A stretch of 45,406 nucleotides of DNA from Pseudooceanicola nitratireducens (GCF_900109195.1 NZ_FNZG01000009.1:1-45406); one strand, 5' to 3'; numbered from the stretch's first letter, positions 33,259 through 42,959 are shown. A program made the numbers and translations. Notes: generated from the sequence alone by a model not told the origin.

Positions 33259-34328
33259 AGTCTCTTCCTCGTTTTCTGATGCATCGCGCACGCGAACTCG
33301 CGCTTTATGCACGCTCTTTCAAATCCGGAAAGGGAAGGCTGCTTTTTGTCCCCTCAACCGGAAAGCAGTTTGCTGGCCTTCTCCGCAGCTACGAGATCGC
33401 TGACGAATTGCGCAAGAGGGGGTGGAATTGTCTCGTGCTCCCCAAGCAACTGGAACCGGCTCAGCGCCGTCGTGTAGCCCGGATCTATCGCCCTGATCTG
33501 GTGATCCTGCTGAAGTCGCGCGACGATCAGAACTATCCCCATTTTTTTGCGGGAACGCCCTATATCTACGATCTAGATGATGCGGATTTTGTTGATCCCA
33601 ATCTTGTGAGCCGCATTCGGGAAGATGTTACCGGAGCCCGCGCGGTCATGGCCGGTAGCCGCTACGTGGCGAACTGGTGCCGAGAGCACAATCCGAATAC
33701 GCACGTGGTCTGGACCGGCTCTCGTCCCATGGAGGCGAACTGGCCCGCTCACAAGGACCGCCGCCAGATTTTGACCTGGGCTCAATCCAATCCGATCAAC
33801 TACCCCAGAGAGTTCGACTTTGTCGTTTCGGTAATGGAGACTATCGCGAAAGAGAGACAGGGGCTTACCCTCAGACTCTATGGAGGGGACGCCAGCCAGG
33901 ACGGTGGAAGAAGCCGCTACCTCGAACGCCGGGGAGTATCAGTTCAGTGGATGCCTTTCATGGACTACGACGCCTTTGTCCGCTCCTTGGGGGATACGGT
34001 AATCGGGTTCTCGCCCATTTCGATCGAGTCTGAGTTCAGTCGAGGCAAATCCTTCGGCAAAATTCTTGCCTATCTGACAGCCCGCGTTCCGGTCATCACT
34101 TCTGACGAAGTCGATCACTCAGCCTTTTTCACCAGAGAAAGTGGGGTCGTATCAAACGACCCGGAAGTCTGGGTTTCCGAAGCACTCTCTCTTTTGGCAT
34201 CTGATGCAAAACGCACCGAGATGGCAAAGAAAGCTCATGACCTCTTCATGAGCAAGCTTTCACTCGATGTAACGACCGACAAGATAGAGAGATTGGTTCA
34301 AGACACCCTGCCCCTCGAACATTCCTGA
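33255..34328 (+). CDS. Glycosyltransferase (GT-B, family 1/4-like)
   Basis: A 357-residue protein. The N-terminal half has LLFVPSTGKQFAGLLRSYEIADELRKRGWNCLVLP and PYIYDLDDADFVDPN, as in GT-B enzymes that open with a glycine-rich loop. The donor half has LRLYGGDAS, VQWMPFMDYDAFVRSLGDTVIGFSPI and the GKSFGKILAYLTARVPVITS segment, corresponding to the E-x7-E region of GT4 enzymes. GC is lower than in the flanking backbone, as for its partner at 32122, with which it overlaps by four bases. It converges on xrtD with nine bases between stops. Role: adds a sugar to the EPS; specificity unknown. Confidence 0.78.
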   Translation: MKSLPRFLMHRARELALYARSFKSGKGRLLFVPSTGKQFAGLLRSYEIADELRKRGWNCLVLPKQLEPAQRRRVARIYRPDLVILLKSRDDQNYPHFFAGTPYIYDLDDADFVDPNLVSRIREDVTGARAVMAGSRYVANWCREHNPNTHVVWTGSRPMEANWPAHKDRRQILTWAQSNPINYPREFDFVVSVMETIAKERQGLTLRLYGGDASQDGGRSRYLERRGVSVQWMPFMDYDAFVRSLGDTVIGFSPISIESEFSRGKSFGKILAYLTARVPVITSDEVDHSAFFTRESGVVSNDPEVWVSEALSLLASDAKRTEMAKKAHDLFMSKLSLDVTTDKIERLVQDTLPLEHS

Positions 34329-34337
34329 GCGCAGAGA

Positions 34338-35951
34338 TCACTGCCCCGGCACGAACCGGGGCATCTGGTCGACGGTCAGAAGGAACATCTCCTTCAGGCG
34401 TTTTTCGGCCTGGGCCTCGGTCTCGTGCTGGCCGATCGGGGTGATCAGGCGCATCAGCGCGCCGTCGGTGCGGCCGATGGTGAAGCCGTCGATCAGCAGA
34501 TACATCTTGGCGGCGAAGTCCCAGGCCACGTGGCGGCCGTGCTGTTCGAACCAGTAATAGGCGATCATCCGGGCCTCGCCCTTCTGGATCACCGCGCGGT
34601 TCAGCATGAAGGGTTCGTCAAAGCCCACTTCCGGCGCGATATCAACACGTTCCAGCCAAGCGATCTCCCAGCCGGCACCGGGCAGGCAGATCTCGGGCGA
34701 ATGGGTGCCGCCCTGGGTCTGGTCATTGTACCAGGCCATGAACAGCTCGACCGGGGCCTCGACTTCACGTTTGAAGAAATGCACCGAATGGTAGTCGTCC
34801 GCCCCCAGCGTCTTTTCGACGTTCGGAGCCAGCGCCCGCGGTGCGGTCGACTGCCACTCGCCCAGCTGACGGGGGAAGAGCGCGAAGGGCTCGCGCGGGG
34901 GCACGCGGGTCTCGGCCTCGGGGGCCATCTGCCAGGCCGCCGCCCCGGCGATCAGCAGAACCGCCCCGGCGATCAGCGCCAGCGAGGGCTGCACGAAACG
35001 CACGCGCGCCAGCTGGGTGCCCAGGCCCGAGGTCTCGAGGTCCAGCGCCTCGGTCAGGCTGGGCTTGTTCGGATGCAGGAACAGCATCAGCCAGGCGAGG
35101 AAGAACAGGATCAGCACACAGGCCATGAAGATGACCCAGCCTTCGAAGAAATGCGAAAAGCCCTCGACGTGGTCGATGCCCCAGTTCTCGACGATGATGC
35201 CGGCGATGGCGATCCGGACCGAGTTCATGAAGACCGTGATCGGCGCGGCCGAGATCAGCAGAACCGCCTTGTGCCACATCGGCCCCTGGTAGAGCACCGC
35301 GAAGATGTAGCTGAAGCTGAGGATCGGGAAGAGGTAACGCAGGCCGGAACAGGCCTCGGCCACGTGCAGCTTGAAGACGCCCAGGTCGATGATGTTGCCT
35401 TCCAGGAAGACGGTCACGCCCAGCACATGCAGGAACCAGACACCCAGTTCGGACGACACCATCTGCAGGAAGGTCGAGAGCTTGAAGTACAGCACCCCGG
35501 GCAGCGGAAGCATGTAGACCAGGTGCAGAACCGGCGGCCAGAAATGCTTGCCCTGCTGCCAGCCGAAGGAGATCAGCAGGATCGCCCCCACCCAGAGGAT
35601 CAGCGCATAGGCCACCACGTCGTCGATGCCCGAGAAATTCCCCAGCATGCCAAAGCCCATGGCCACGATCAGCAGTACCACGCCCGGCCAGCGGTCACGC
35701 TGCGGGCCCAGGTGCACCGGTTCGGTCTTCAGCTGACGCAGGAACAGCAGCAGAGACAGCAGCGGGATCAGCGGCCCGTGGCTGTATTCCGGCAGCTGCC
35801 AGGCCACCAGCAGCGCATCGATGCCGTTCCAGAAAAACGCCAGCGCGCCCAGGGTTGCGACAATCAGCCAGAAAAGGCCGGCATTCAGGAACTGCCCGAT
35901 GGCAGGACGCTGCGACAACGGATCCGAGGACATGTTGGGGGAAAGCGACAT
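34338..35951 (-). CDS. xrtD: Exosortase D (VPLPA-CTERM type) fused to EpsI domain
   Basis: A 537-residue inner-membrane transpeptidase-like enzyme; the ATG at 35951 follows a stretch with AGG upstream. About eight to ten helices cover residues 25-320. The catalytic triad is in place: Cys201 in EACSGLRYLFPI, Arg246 in MNSVRIAIAG and His267 in GFSHFFEGW. From about residue 370 an EpsI-type domain follows, with RQLGEWQ and GGTHSPEICLPGAGWE. This fusion is typical of XrtD, the exosortase paired with VPLPA-CTERM substrates. It should cut the sorting signal of the protein at 453-875 and perhaps of substrates elsewhere in the genome. It is monocistronic and divergent from a small membrane-protein gene. 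Confidence 0.95.
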   Translation of the reverse strand: MSLSPNMSSDPLSQRPAIGQFLNAGLFWLIVATLGALAFFWNGIDALLVAWQLPEYSHGPLIPLLSLLLFLRQLKTEPVHLGPQRDRWPGVVLLIVAMGFGMLGNFSGIDDVVAYALILWVGAILLISFGWQQGKHFWPPVLHLVYMLPLPGVLYFKLSTFLQMVSSELGVWFLHVLGVTVFLEGNIIDLGVFKLHVAEACSGLRYLFPILSFSYIFAVLYQGPMWHKAVLLISAAPITVFMNSVRIAIAGIIVENWGIDHVEGFSHFFEGWVIFMACVLILFFLAWLMLFLHPNKPSLTEALDLETSGLGTQLARVRFVQPSLALIAGAVLLIAGAAAWQMAPEAETRVPPREPFALFPRQLGEWQSTAPRALAPNVEKTLGADDYHSVHFFKREVEAPVELFMAWYNDQTQGGTHSPEICLPGAGWEIAWLERVDIAPEVGFDEPFMLNRAVIQKGEARMIAYYWFEQHGRHVAWDFAAKMYLLIDGFTIGRTDGALMRLITPIGQHETEAQAEKRLKEMFLLTVDQMPRFVPGQ

Positions 35952-36351
35952 CTTCAGCTGTGACCTTTTGATAAATCGGAACGACCGCAACCCGAGGGTC
36001 CTCCGGGATCCGGAAGGCTTAGGGACGACGGCATAATTTTGCCAAAAGTATAAAGACAACGCCCCCTCAGAACAGCCCCCCTGCGCCCATTCGGGCAAAA
36101 GTTATCGTGATAGCGGGTCCTTTCCGCCGCAGGGCGGCATGCCGCGCCTTTTTCGGGCCCGGGTTCAGAAACAATGCCCGGCGGGCTGCGGGGATTGGTC
36201 CGGGAATCACCCATCAAGGGCCGCGAACTCTCCCCCCCTGGGTCACAATTCGGCCTTTATCAACCTGTCTATTCGATACTGCCGAGGGGCAGACCATCGC
36301 CCCGAGTGCAGCCAAGACGACACCTGAGACGACAGGCGCAAAGGACAGGCC
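35952..36351. other. Divergent intergenic region upstream of xrtD
   Basis: Four hundred bases between xrtD (-) and a small plus-strand gene. No credible gene is seen. It must hold the xrtD promoter; 36025-36055 is AT-rich and contains the dyad GGCA-TAATTT-TGCC (36030-36043). Nothing else stands out in 36060-36350. Confidence 0.45.
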
Positions 36352-36561
36352 ATGCCGCTGATCATTCTGATTGTAGGAACCATTCCGGGGTATTTCGCCG
36401 CCTGGTTCGCCCTGTCGCAGGGCAGCTCCTGGCTGATGGCACTGCTGGTTCTGTCCGGTGTCGGCACGCTCTGCACGCTGATCCTGGCCATGTTGATCGC
36501 CTCCGCCCCCCGCGGACCGCGCGCGCCCCGCGCCATGCCTGTGGCCGTGCCCGCCCGCTGA
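36352..36561 (+). CDS. Small two-helix membrane protein, function unknown
   Basis: A 69-residue protein with two hydrophobic helices (about residues 3-20 and 26-50) and a basic Pro/Arg/Ala-rich tail (RGPRAPRAM). AAAGGA lies eight bases before the ATG, which supports real translation. It sits between xrtD (divergent) and manC (219 bases downstream, same strand). No family recognised. It might be a small accessory membrane protein of EPS synthesis, but nothing beyond location suggests so. Confidence 0.55.
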   Translation: MPLIILIVGTIPGYFAAWFALSQGSSWLMALLVLSGVGTLCTLILAMLIASAPRGPRAPRAMPVAVPAR

Positions 36562-36780
36562 TCGCCGGACAGGCCCCTGCCTGCAAAGGCGCAACGGCCC
36601 GGGGCTCTGAGGCCCCCCTCTTCCGGGACGCCGCCTTTTCCAAAGCCTCCTCCCGGAAACGCCCTGATTTGAGCCGGAATTGCCCTGGCTCCTCCCTCAC
36701 ATCATTTACCTTGTTGACGCCACCGGGTTACACAGGTGCCATAGGGCCCGTGAGCCGTCTCACTTTGCTGAATTTGGACG

Positions 36781-38235
36781 ATGACTTTGCAGATCACCCC
36801 CGTTCTTCTCGTTGGCGGATCCGGCACGCGGCTCTGGCCGCTGTCCCGCAAAAGCTACCCCAAGCAATTCGCGCCGCTGATCGGGCAGGAAACCCTGTTC
36901 CAGGCCTCGGCCAAGCGGCTCTCGGGGGCGGCGCAGGGTCTGGACTTCACCGCCCCGCTGACCATGACCAATTCGGATTTCCGGTTCATCGTGACCGAAC
37001 AGCTGGCCGAGGCGGGGATCGACCCCGGGGCCATCCTGATCGAACCCGAAGGCCGCAACACCGCGCCCGCCGTTCTGGCCGCGGCGCTGTACCTGGCCGC
37101 CAGGGACCCCGAGGCGGTGATGCTGGTGGCACCCTCGGATCACGTGATCCCCGACAGTGACGCCTTCCGCGCCGCCGTCCGGCAGGGGCTGAGCGCCGTC
37201 GAACAGGGCCAGCTGGTCACCTTTGGCATCACGCCCGACCGCCCCGAGACCGGCTATGGATACCTTAACCTGACCGCCGCGCCCGATGGCAGCGGTGCCG
37301 CGATCCCGCTGGAGCGTTTTGTCGAAAAACCCGACCTCGCCACCGCCGAAGAGATGCTGAAAGCCGGCACCTACCTGTGGAACGCCGGCATCTTCCTGTT
37401 CCGTGCGCGCGACATCCTGGCCGCCTTTGAAACCCATGCCCCCGGTCTGATCGGCCCCGTCGGCCGCGCCGTGGCCGAAGCCGAGACCGACCTGGGCTTC
37501 CTGCGCCTGGCCCCTGCCCCCTGGAGCGAGGCCGAGGATATCTCGATCGACTACGCGGTGATGGAGCGGGCCCGGAACCTTTCCGTCGTGCCCTTTGCCG
37601 GTGCCTGGTCCGATCTGGGTGGCTGGGACGCCGTCTGGCGCGAGATGGGGCCGGATGCAGAGGGCGTGGTGACATCCGGCGCGGCCTCGGCGATCGATTG
37701 TTCGAATTCGCTGCTGCGCTCGGACAGCGAAAGGCTCCAAGTTGTGGGAATCGGGCTGGAAAACACCCTGGTCGTGGCGATGAACGATGCGGTCCTGGTG
37801 GCCGACATGACCCGCGCCCAGGATGTCAAAAAGGCCGTCGAGGTGCTGAAGGAAAAGGGTGCCTCCCAGGCGACGCATTTCCCCAAGGATCACCGCCCCT
37901 GGGGCTGGTTCGAAAGCCTTGTCGTGGGCGGCCGCTTCCAGGTGAAACGCATCATGGTGCATCCCGGCGCCTCGCTGTCGCTGCAATCGCATTTCCACCG
38001 CTCCGAACATTGGATCGTGGTCGAGGGCACGGCCCGGGTCACCGTGGATGACGAGGTCAAGCTCGTCACCGAAAACGAGAGCGTCTACATCCCCCTCGGG
38101 GCCGTGCACCGGATGGAGAACCCCGGCAAGGTGCCCATGGTGCTGATCGAGGTGCAGACCGGATCCTACGTCGGCGAGGACGACATCGTCCGCTACGAGG
38201 ACATGTATGCCCGTGGTCAGGGCGAGAAGGGATAA
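36781..38235 (+). CDS. manC: Mannose-1-phosphate guanylyltransferase / mannose-6-phosphate isomerase
   Basis: A 484-residue bifunctional enzyme making GDP-mannose. The N-terminal nucleotidyltransferase has LLVGGSGTRLWPLSRKSYPKQF (about residues 9-30), VAPSDHVI, ETGYGY, VEKPD, LWNAGIFLFRA and WSDLGGWDAVW. The C-terminal cupin isomerase has RPWGWFESLVVGGRFQVKRIMVHPGASLSLQSHFHRSEHWIVVEGTA and the IPLGAVHRMENPG metal-site segment. Length and order match ManC/AlgA. It begins the manC-ugd-acyltransferase run (gap of three bases to ugd). It implies a mannose-derived sugar in the polymer, though no GDP-mannose-modifying enzyme (gmd, wcaG) is in the window. Confidence 0.96.
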   Translation: MTLQITPVLLVGGSGTRLWPLSRKSYPKQFAPLIGQETLFQASAKRLSGAAQGLDFTAPLTMTNSDFRFIVTEQLAEAGIDPGAILIEPEGRNTAPAVLAAALYLAARDPEAVMLVAPSDHVIPDSDAFRAAVRQGLSAVEQGQLVTFGITPDRPETGYGYLNLTAAPDGSGAAIPLERFVEKPDLATAEEMLKAGTYLWNAGIFLFRARDILAAFETHAPGLIGPVGRAVAEAETDLGFLRLAPAPWSEAEDISIDYAVMERARNLSVVPFAGAWSDLGGWDAVWREMGPDAEGVVTSGAASAIDCSNSLLRSDSERLQVVGIGLENTLVVAMNDAVLVADMTRAQDVKKAVEVLKEKGASQATHFPKDHRPWGWFESLVVGGRFQVKRIMVHPGASLSLQSHFHRSEHWIVVEGTARVTVDDEVKLVTENESVYIPLGAVHRMENPGKVPMVLIEVQTGSYVGEDDIVRYEDMYARGQGEKG

Positions 38236-38238
38236 GCC

Positions 38239-39405
38239 ATGAAAGTTGCCGTTGCCGGGATCGGCTATGTGGGTCTGTCGAACGCGGTCCTGCTGGCCCA
38301 GCACAATGATGTCGTGGCCGTTGATATCTCGGCCCCCCGCGTCGCCGCGGTCAATGACCGCCGCAGCCCCATCGTCGATGACGAGCTCTCCGTCTATCTG
38401 GCGGAAAAGCCGCTGCACCTGAGCGCCACAACCAACGGGACCGCGGCCTATGCCGGGGCCGATTACGTCATCGTCGCCACGCCAACGAATTACGACCCCG
38501 AGACGAATTACTTCGACACATCGTCCGTCGAGACCGTCATCAAGCAGGTCATCGCGGTCAACACCACGGCCACGATCGTCGTGAAATCCACCATCCCTGT
38601 CGGCTTCACCGACCGGATTTCCGCCGAATTAGACACTACCCAAGTGATCTTCTCCCCGGAATTCCTGCGCGAAGGCCGGGCGCTTTACGACAACCTGCAC
38701 CCCTCGCGCATCATCGTCGGCGAAGACAGTGCCCGCGCCCGCACCTTCGCGGATCTGCTGGTGCAGGGCGCGATCAAGAAGGACGCCCCCACCCTCTTTA
38801 CCGGCGCGGCCGAGGCCGAGGCGATCAAGCTTTTCGCCAATACCTACCTCGCCATGCGGGTCGCCTATTTCAACGAGCTCGACAGCTATGCCATGGCCGC
38901 CGGCATGGACAGCCGCCAGATCATCGACGGCGTCGGCCTCGATCCGCGGATCGGGTCGCACTACAACAACCCGTCCTTCGGCTATGGTGGCTATTGCCTG
39001 CCCAAGGACACCAAGCAGCTGCTGGCGAATTACTCCGAGGTGCCGCAGAACATGATCCGCGCGATCGTCGATGCGAACACAACCCGCAAGGATTTCATCG
39101 CCGCCCAGATCGTCGCGCGTCAGCCGAAGGTCGTGGGGATCTATCGTCTGGTGATGAAGGCGGGATCGGACAATTTCCGCCAGTCGTCCATTCAGGGCAT
39201 CATGAAGCGCATCAAGGCCAAGGGGATCGAGGTCATCGTCTATGAACCCGCCCTGGAGGCCGAGGATTTCTTCCGCTCCCGCGTGGTGCGGGACCTGGAT
39301 GCCTTCAAGGCCGAGGCCGACGTGATCGTCGCCAACCGCGCGACGGAGGATCTGTCAGACGTCGCGGGGAAGGTCTTTACCCGGGATTTGTTCGGGGCGG
39401 ATTGA
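38239..39405 (+). CDS. ugd: UDP-glucose 6-dehydrogenase
   Basis: A 388-residue NAD-dependent dehydrogenase that oxidises UDP-glucose to UDP-glucuronate. The Rossmann motif is [17 protein letters not shown] at the N-terminus; [16 protein letters not shown] and [23 protein letters not shown] follow. The catalytic cysteine is Cys253 in [15 protein letters not shown]. The length of 388 and sequence style match the short E. coli-type Ugd rather than the longer GDP-mannose dehydrogenase. The ATG lies three bases after the manC stop. It provides the uronic acid that would give the EPS negative charge. A GDP-mannose dehydrogenase role is less likely given these motifs, though the two families are related. 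Confidence 0.93.
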   Translation: MKVAVAGIGYVGLSNAVLLAQHNDVVAVDISAPRVAAVNDRRSPIVDDELSVYLAEKPLHLSATTNGTAAYAGADYVIVATPTNYDPETNYFDTSSVETVIKQVIAVNTTATIVVKSTIPVGFTDRISAELDTTQVIFSPEFLREGRALYDNLHPSRIIVGEDSARARTFADLLVQGAIKKDAPTLFTGAAEAEAIKLFANTYLAMRVAYFNELDSYAMAAGMDSRQIIDGVGLDPRIGSHYNNPSFGYGGYCLPKDTKQLLANYSEVPQNMIRAIVDANTTRKDFIAAQIVARQPKVVGIYRLVMKAGSDNFRQSSIQGIMKRIKAKGIEVIVYEPALEAEDFFRSRVVRDLDAFKAEADVIVANRATEDLSDVAGKVFTRDLFGAD

Positions 39406-39448
39406 GCCTATTCCGCTAATTTAGAGACGCTGGAAGGACGCAGTACCC

Positions 39449-41302
39449 GTGAAATACCGCCCCGAGATTGACGGCCTGCGCACCATTGCGGTGCTGCCGG
39501 TCATCCTCTTCCACGCCGAGATCGCGCCCTTCCACGGCGGCTATGTCGGCGTCGATGTCTTCTTCGTCATCTCGGGCTACCTGATCACCTCGCTGCTGCT
39601 GGGCGATATCGCGGCGGGCCATTTCTCGATCGTGAATTTCTATGAACGCCGGATCCGGCGGATCCTCCCCGCGCTTTTCACGGTGATGCTGGCCACCCTG
39701 CCCTTCGCCTATATCTTCCTGCTGCCCACCGAATTCGAGGCCTATGGCAAAAGCCTGATCGCCGTGCCGACCTTCGTGTCGAACGTGCTGTTCTGGAGCG
39801 AGCGGGGCTATTTCGGGGCCGCCGCGGACCTCAAGCCGCTGGTCCACACCTGGAGCCTCGCCGTCGAGGAGCAGTTCTATATCTTCTTCCCGCCGCTCCT
39901 GGCCTTTCTCGCCCATCGGGCCCGCTGGCTGAAGGCCGGAGCCTTCGGGGGGGTCTTCCTGCTTTCGCTGATTGCCAGCTGGTATCTGACACGTCTGCAT
40001 TTCGAGACCGGGTTCTACCTGCCCGTGTCGCGGATCTGGGAGCTTCTGACCGGCGCGGCCTGCGCCGTCTGGCTGCGCCGCCACGCGCCCCTCCCCGGTA
40101 TTGGCGGGGCGGCCCTGGCGGCATTGGGCCTGGCACTGATCCTGTGGTCGGTCTTTGCCTTCGACAGCCGGACGATCTTTCCGGGCGTCATGGCCGCGGT
40201 GCCAGTGGCGGGCACGGCCCTGGTCATCCTGGCCGGTCTGCCCGGTAACCCGGTGGCAGGCGTTCTGGCCTCGCGCCCCTTCGTCTTCATCGGGCTTCTG
40301 TCCTATTCGCTCTATCTCTGGCACCAGCCGATCTTTGCCTTCCTGCGCCATGCTGGACACGGGGACGAATGGGCGCTTCTGGCCAGCTTGCCGCTGGTCT
40401 TCCTGGTTAGCTGGCTGAGCTACCGATTCATCGAGACCCCGGTCCGCCGCAACCGCGCCCTGACCCGCCGGCAGATCTTTGGCTGGGCCCTTGCGGGCAG
40501 CCTGGCCTTCATCGCAATTGGTGCGGCCATCGTCCTGAGCCGGGGGGCCATCAACCGCTATGCGCCGGAGGACGTGGCCCTGATGGAGCAGTTTGAGCAG
40601 ACGCCAGAGTATAGCGAACTGGCCTTCAACGCGGCCCAGTTCCGCCCCTTCGACACTTCGAACCGGCGCAAGATCGTGGTCGCCGGGGACAGCTATGGAC
40701 GGGATTTTTTCAATATTCTGATGGAGGCTGGACTGGATGAGGAATTCCAGTTTTCAACCAAACGGATCAATTCCGAGTGTGGGAACATCTTTGGGCAAGA
40801 CGATCTGAGCGAGCTCATTTCCCCCCTCCGACAGGAGCGGTGCCGGGTCATGATGCGATTGGACCACCCCGATATGCAACCGCTGCTGGAGGAAGCCGAC
40901 GAAATCTGGCTTGTCAGTCGCTGGAATACTTGGGTCATCGACTTTTTGCCTGAGACGATTTCAAATCTCGAAACCACCTACGGTGCCAAGGTGCGGGTCT
41001 TTGGGTTGAAGCATTTTGGCCTGATCGATCTACCGACAGCCCTCGCCATCCCGATTGAAGCGCGTCCGGAGTTCCGGCAAGCCGCGGCCGATTACATCGT
41101 GAATATCAATGCCTACATGCGGAACGTGGTCCCGTCGGACAAGGTCACCGAACTCCTGGATCCCTTCTGCGAGGGCGATCACACAAGCTGTCGTGCCTTC
41201 TCGGACCAAGGCCTGATCCTGACCGTCGACGGGGGGCACCTGACACAGGAAGGGGCCAGATACCTCGTTCCGATCGTTCGAAGTTTGATCAAAGACAACT
41301 AA
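39449..41302 (+). CDS. OafA/YrhL-like acyltransferase with C-terminal SGNH domain
   Basis: A 617-residue protein starting at GTG 39449, with AAGGAC eight bases upstream. Residues 1-370 are an acyltransferase-3 membrane domain with ten to eleven helices: YRPEIDGLRTIAVLPVILFHA, GGYVGVDVFFVISGYLIT, FYERRIRRILPAL and HTWSLAVEEQFYIFFP. The rest is a periplasmic SGNH-like domain with GDS (Ser415) and the DxxH pair Asp594/His597. This architecture O-acetylates surface polysaccharides, handing the acyl group from the membrane to the SGNH domain. By eye, from about 40690 the GC content drops, so the SGNH part may have been exchanged separately. It converges on the polymerase gene with eight bases between stops. 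Confidence 0.92.
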   Translation: MKYRPEIDGLRTIAVLPVILFHAEIAPFHGGYVGVDVFFVISGYLITSLLLGDIAAGHFSIVNFYERRIRRILPALFTVMLATLPFAYIFLLPTEFEAYGKSLIAVPTFVSNVLFWSERGYFGAAADLKPLVHTWSLAVEEQFYIFFPPLLAFLAHRARWLKAGAFGGVFLLSLIASWYLTRLHFETGFYLPVSRIWELLTGAACAVWLRRHAPLPGIGGAALAALGLALILWSVFAFDSRTIFPGVMAAVPVAGTALVILAGLPGNPVAGVLASRPFVFIGLLSYSLYLWHQPIFAFLRHAGHGDEWALLASLPLVFLVSWLSYRFIETPVRRNRALTRRQIFGWALAGSLAFIAIGAAIVLSRGAINRYAPEDVALMEQFEQTPEYSELAFNAAQFRPFDTSNRRKIVVAGDSYGRDFFNILMEAGLDEEFQFSTKRINSECGNIFGQDDLSELISPLRQERCRVMMRLDHPDMQPLLEEADEIWLVSRWNTWVIDFLPETISNLETTYGAKVRVFGLKHFGLIDLPTALAIPIEARPEFRQAAADYIVNINAYMRNVVPSDKVTELLDPFCEGDHTSCRAFSDQGLILTVDGGHLTQEGARYLVPIVRSLIKDN

Positions 41303-41310
41303 AAGTCTGC

Positions 41311-42810
41311 TCAAATACGGCGTGTCCGCGTCGCTGCTAGGGATTTTCGTTCCATCATAGGCTGGCGCGTTTTGCTTGCTCTTTCCGGAACGGCTTTAGC
41401 TGCCCGCTGGCGCTCATACCACCCGGTCAAGGCTCCTGCGACAAGCCAAGTCAGTGGCGTCAGACCGGAATTCGGGATCAGGTCAATCAGGTTGGCAGTC
41501 AGTATCAACACCAGTCCACCGGTTGCCACACCAATTTCCAGGGTTTTGCGCCTCCAGGCGATTGCGAGTATCGATAGCGTGAGTAGCCCGAATTCTGACA
41601 GGTAGCCGAGCCAGCCATACTGGCCGATTGTAATGACCCAACGTCCGTCCGGAATGCTTTCCTTCTCCCCCCGTTCGTCAAAAACAAGCCAACGGCCTTG
41701 CCCGCCCCAACCCGCCAGAGGTTTCAGCGCTGCCCGTTCGAGCAGGATGTCTTCATTCTCCAGCCTGAACTGCATCGACTCAGCACGTTGCTCCTCAACC
41801 GAAGCTGCAAAGCTCACAATTCGGTCGACCGGGATCCAGCCCGCACCACGCAGCATTGGATAGAGCAAAATAACCAGCGCAAAAACGGCTGATACCAAAA
41901 CCTGTGTTCTCATGGGCACGAAAAGCGCAATCGGCACGAAGACACATGCGATCATGAAAGAGCCCAGAGATTTGGTCATCCAGAACACAATGAAAAGAGG
42001 AATTAGCCCCAACAGAAGCCATGTTTTCCTCTTCGCCTGTTCCGGCAACCGCGCAGAGACCGCCGTGGCGATGATCCCCATGGCAAGGAAGATCGCGACC
42101 CTCAGGCCATGCTCCGTAAATAAGATTGGACGATAGCCACCTCTGCGAATGTGCTGCCGCCAGTCGTGAGCAAAAAAACCATAAAGCTTACGGTTCAAAG
42201 TTGGAGCCATTCGCACTTCGTACAGAGAAAGGAGCATGTAGACGAGAACAGCAACGACGAAGGCCCAAATAATCGCGCGGTGTGCCTCGACCGTGGATAG
42301 ATACTTCCGTGCCAGAAAAAACGGCATGAGCATCACCAGCGCCGTCACGACTGCCCGTCCAGCGTCATACAGTTGAAAGCCAGCTTGAGTGCGAACACCA
42401 CGAAACAGAGGTTCCGCGTTTGTCAAAGTCGTCACAACGGGTCCCGCGATCGCCACGAAAACCAGTAGATTCACAAGCCACCAGCCACGAGACCGCTCGG
42501 CCGGTGTTTCGGCACCGTCCGGAGACTGTTGCCCTTCCGAGCCAGCTCTACGCCTCGCAATGGCCGCCAAACGCAATTCCCGACGCTGCGCCACGCCAAC
42601 AAGGATCAAGGCGCAAAGAGCCGGGACAAAAGTCTTGTCGATATACGGCAAGCCAGGAACCGGCAGATCGATGACAGGCCGAACGGGCAGAAACAGATAC
42701 CCGGCAAGGATCGTCCAGATGATGCCTTTCGTAGCGCCGAGGCGGTTGAAGAGGATGACGGCCAGGAACGGAAAGGAAAACAGGACGATATAAGACAGAA
42801 GGTTGGACAT
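41311..42810 (-). CDS. O-antigen ligase/polymerase-like membrane protein (Wzy candidate)
   Basis: A 499-residue polytopic protein with roughly ten to twelve helices and a long cytoplasmic segment near residues 80-110. The large periplasmic loop begins about residue 320 and includes MQFRLENEDILLERAALKPLAGWGGQGRWLVFDERGE, then DGRWVITIGQYGWLGYLSEFGLL. The loop arrangement and the G-W-G-x-G-R segment resemble Wzy-C/O-antigen ligase-like proteins. It is the only polymerase candidate in an otherwise complete Wzx/Wzy-type cluster. GC content is lower than the backbone. It is on the same strand as repA, 149 bases downstream of the repA stop, so the plasmid gene's transcript could read into it. Confidence 0.82.
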   Translation of the reverse strand: MSNLLSYIVLFSFPFLAVILFNRLGATKGIIWTILAGYLFLPVRPVIDLPVPGLPYIDKTFVPALCALILVGVAQRRELRLAAIARRRAGSEGQQSPDGAETPAERSRGWWLVNLLVFVAIAGPVVTTLTNAEPLFRGVRTQAGFQLYDAGRAVVTALVMLMPFFLARKYLSTVEAHRAIIWAFVVAVLVYMLLSLYEVRMAPTLNRKLYGFFAHDWRQHIRRGGYRPILFTEHGLRVAIFLAMGIIATAVSARLPEQAKRKTWLLLGLIPLFIVFWMTKSLGSFMIACVFVPIALFVPMRTQVLVSAVFALVILLYPMLRGAGWIPVDRIVSFAASVEEQRAESMQFRLENEDILLERAALKPLAGWGGQGRWLVFDERGEKESIPDGRWVITIGQYGWLGYLSEFGLLTLSILAIAWRRKTLEIGVATGGLVLILTANLIDLIPNSGLTPLTWLVAGALTGWYERQRAAKAVPERASKTRQPMMERKSLAATRTRRI

Positions 42811-42933
42811 GTTCTTGTTCCGGTAACGTCTTCCTGAAATTCATACTGGCCCGCAGGTGCGCTTTGCCTACCTCATCCCACACCATCGGGAAAGCCTCGG
42901 GGCCGAACCAAGACCTTCCTGAGGCAAGCCCCC

Positions 42934-42949
42934 GTTTCGCACGCGAAAC
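42934..42949 (-). terminator. Weak hairpin after repA, possible terminator
   Basis: GTTTCGC (42934-42940) and GCGAAAC (42943-42949) are perfect 7-base arms, lying 11 bases past the repA stop. No T-run follows on the minus strand, so termination is unsure. Confidence 0.35.
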
Positions 42950-42959
42950 ACTGCCGCCC

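Noticed and set aside
34338-35951. Reading the exosortase as an archaeosortase or type A exosortase
   Set aside because: The fused EpsI domain and the VPLPA-type substrate in the window fit XrtD better.
36714-36743. Possible -35/-10 pair (TTGACG ... GCCATA) before manC
   Set aside because: The -10 is poor and the spacing 18; not distinguishable from chance in this region.
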